Below the pieces are notes generated by a model. It saw only the letters and a list, made by a program, of their open reading frames with translations, did not search any database and had not been told where the DNA came from. DNA of 64,000 nucleotides from Scatophagus argus (lineage: Eukaryota > Chordata > Actinopteri > Scatophagidae), in NCBI RefSeq assembly GCF_020382885.2, contig NC_058512.1:2355001-2419000 (forward strand), in the 5' to 3' direction. Shown in pieces: positions 63,731 through 64,000 of the stretch. The position numbers were made by a program, and so were the translations under genes. The stretch's first letter is position 1. Each line of letters begins with the position of its first letter.

Positions 63731-64000
63731 CTGCAGACGGAGACGCGGTGAGTTAGCAGGGGCAGACGTGATGGCTGCACTGACAGGCGGTCTCATCAGA
63801 GGTTATGACATCAGTCTGAGATCAGCAACAGACAATAAATCAGCTGCAGGAAAACACCGATTTATGTTTGCTGCAGGATCCTGTCAGCTTCTCACCTTTA
63901 AACTGTGCGTAAACGTCCCAGATTAATAAAAACTAAATGAATATCACGTGCGTAATTTTAGTATTTTGTTCTTCTCTGAGTCTCGACTGAACAGCGTCAA
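63731..64000 (-). other. otp: otp last intron, 3' part
   Basis: The acceptor CTGCAG|GTCTGG is at the exon edge. Nothing else is recognised up to the window end. Confidence 0.85.

Noticed and set aside
63268-63756. 162-codon plus-strand frame opposite otp
   Set aside because: GC-rich antisense shadow of the otp exon.

Overview
This is a eukaryotic window, almost certainly from a spiny-rayed (percomorph) teleost fish. It contains four protein-coding genes in the vertebrate order CRHBP - PDE8B - WDR41 - OTP. Introns are compact, with canonical GT..AG borders. Dinucleotide microsatellites are dense, and several dispersed repeats have the look of those common in percomorph genomes. Exon models were built by hand: ORFs were matched to the expected vertebrate proteins, splice sites located, and phase checked across every junction. 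The three complete genes close in frame, giving crhbp 323 aa, pde8b 868 aa and wdr41 451 aa. Family assignments rest on recalled human and fish orthologues, not on a database search.

Layout. 1-3228: intergenic. 3229-6648 (minus): crhbp, 7 coding exons, a secreted corticotropin-releasing-hormone binding protein. About 6.7-18.3 kb: a gene-free interval with transposon remnants, CTCF-like motifs and complex unique blocks that could be conserved non-coding elements. AGGF1 and ZBED3, which lie between CRHBP and PDE8B in mammals, are not visible there. 18299-45843 (plus): pde8b, 22 coding exons, a high-affinity cAMP phosphodiesterase with an N-terminal lipidation signal and REC-like, PAS and HD-type catalytic domains. 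45.8-49.1 kb: the convergent 3' ends of pde8b and wdr41. 49116-54396 (minus): wdr41, 13 coding exons, a WD40 protein of the C9orf72-SMCR8 complex. 54.4-63.2 kb: gene-free, with a repeat cluster and several homeodomain- and POU-motif-rich blocks. 63209-63730 (minus): the last exon of otp (orthopedia), starting inside the homeobox. The rest of otp lies beyond the right edge.

The genes are not an operon. Their neighbourhood is an old vertebrate synteny block, and crhbp, pde8b and otp all have neuroendocrine or signalling roles. The most noteworthy items are: an octamer-containing block and a PBX/MEIS-like plus TAATTA cluster upstream of otp; a dispersed repeat that carries a CTCF-like motif; a TG-repeat 3' splice site before the pde8b exon encoding the substrate-binding glutamine; a long inverted (GT)/(CA) pair in the last pde8b intron; and a Tc1-like transposase fossil broken by a CpG-type stop. 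No CRISPR, phage, operon or other prokaryotic system is present, and I found no convincing new protein-coding system.
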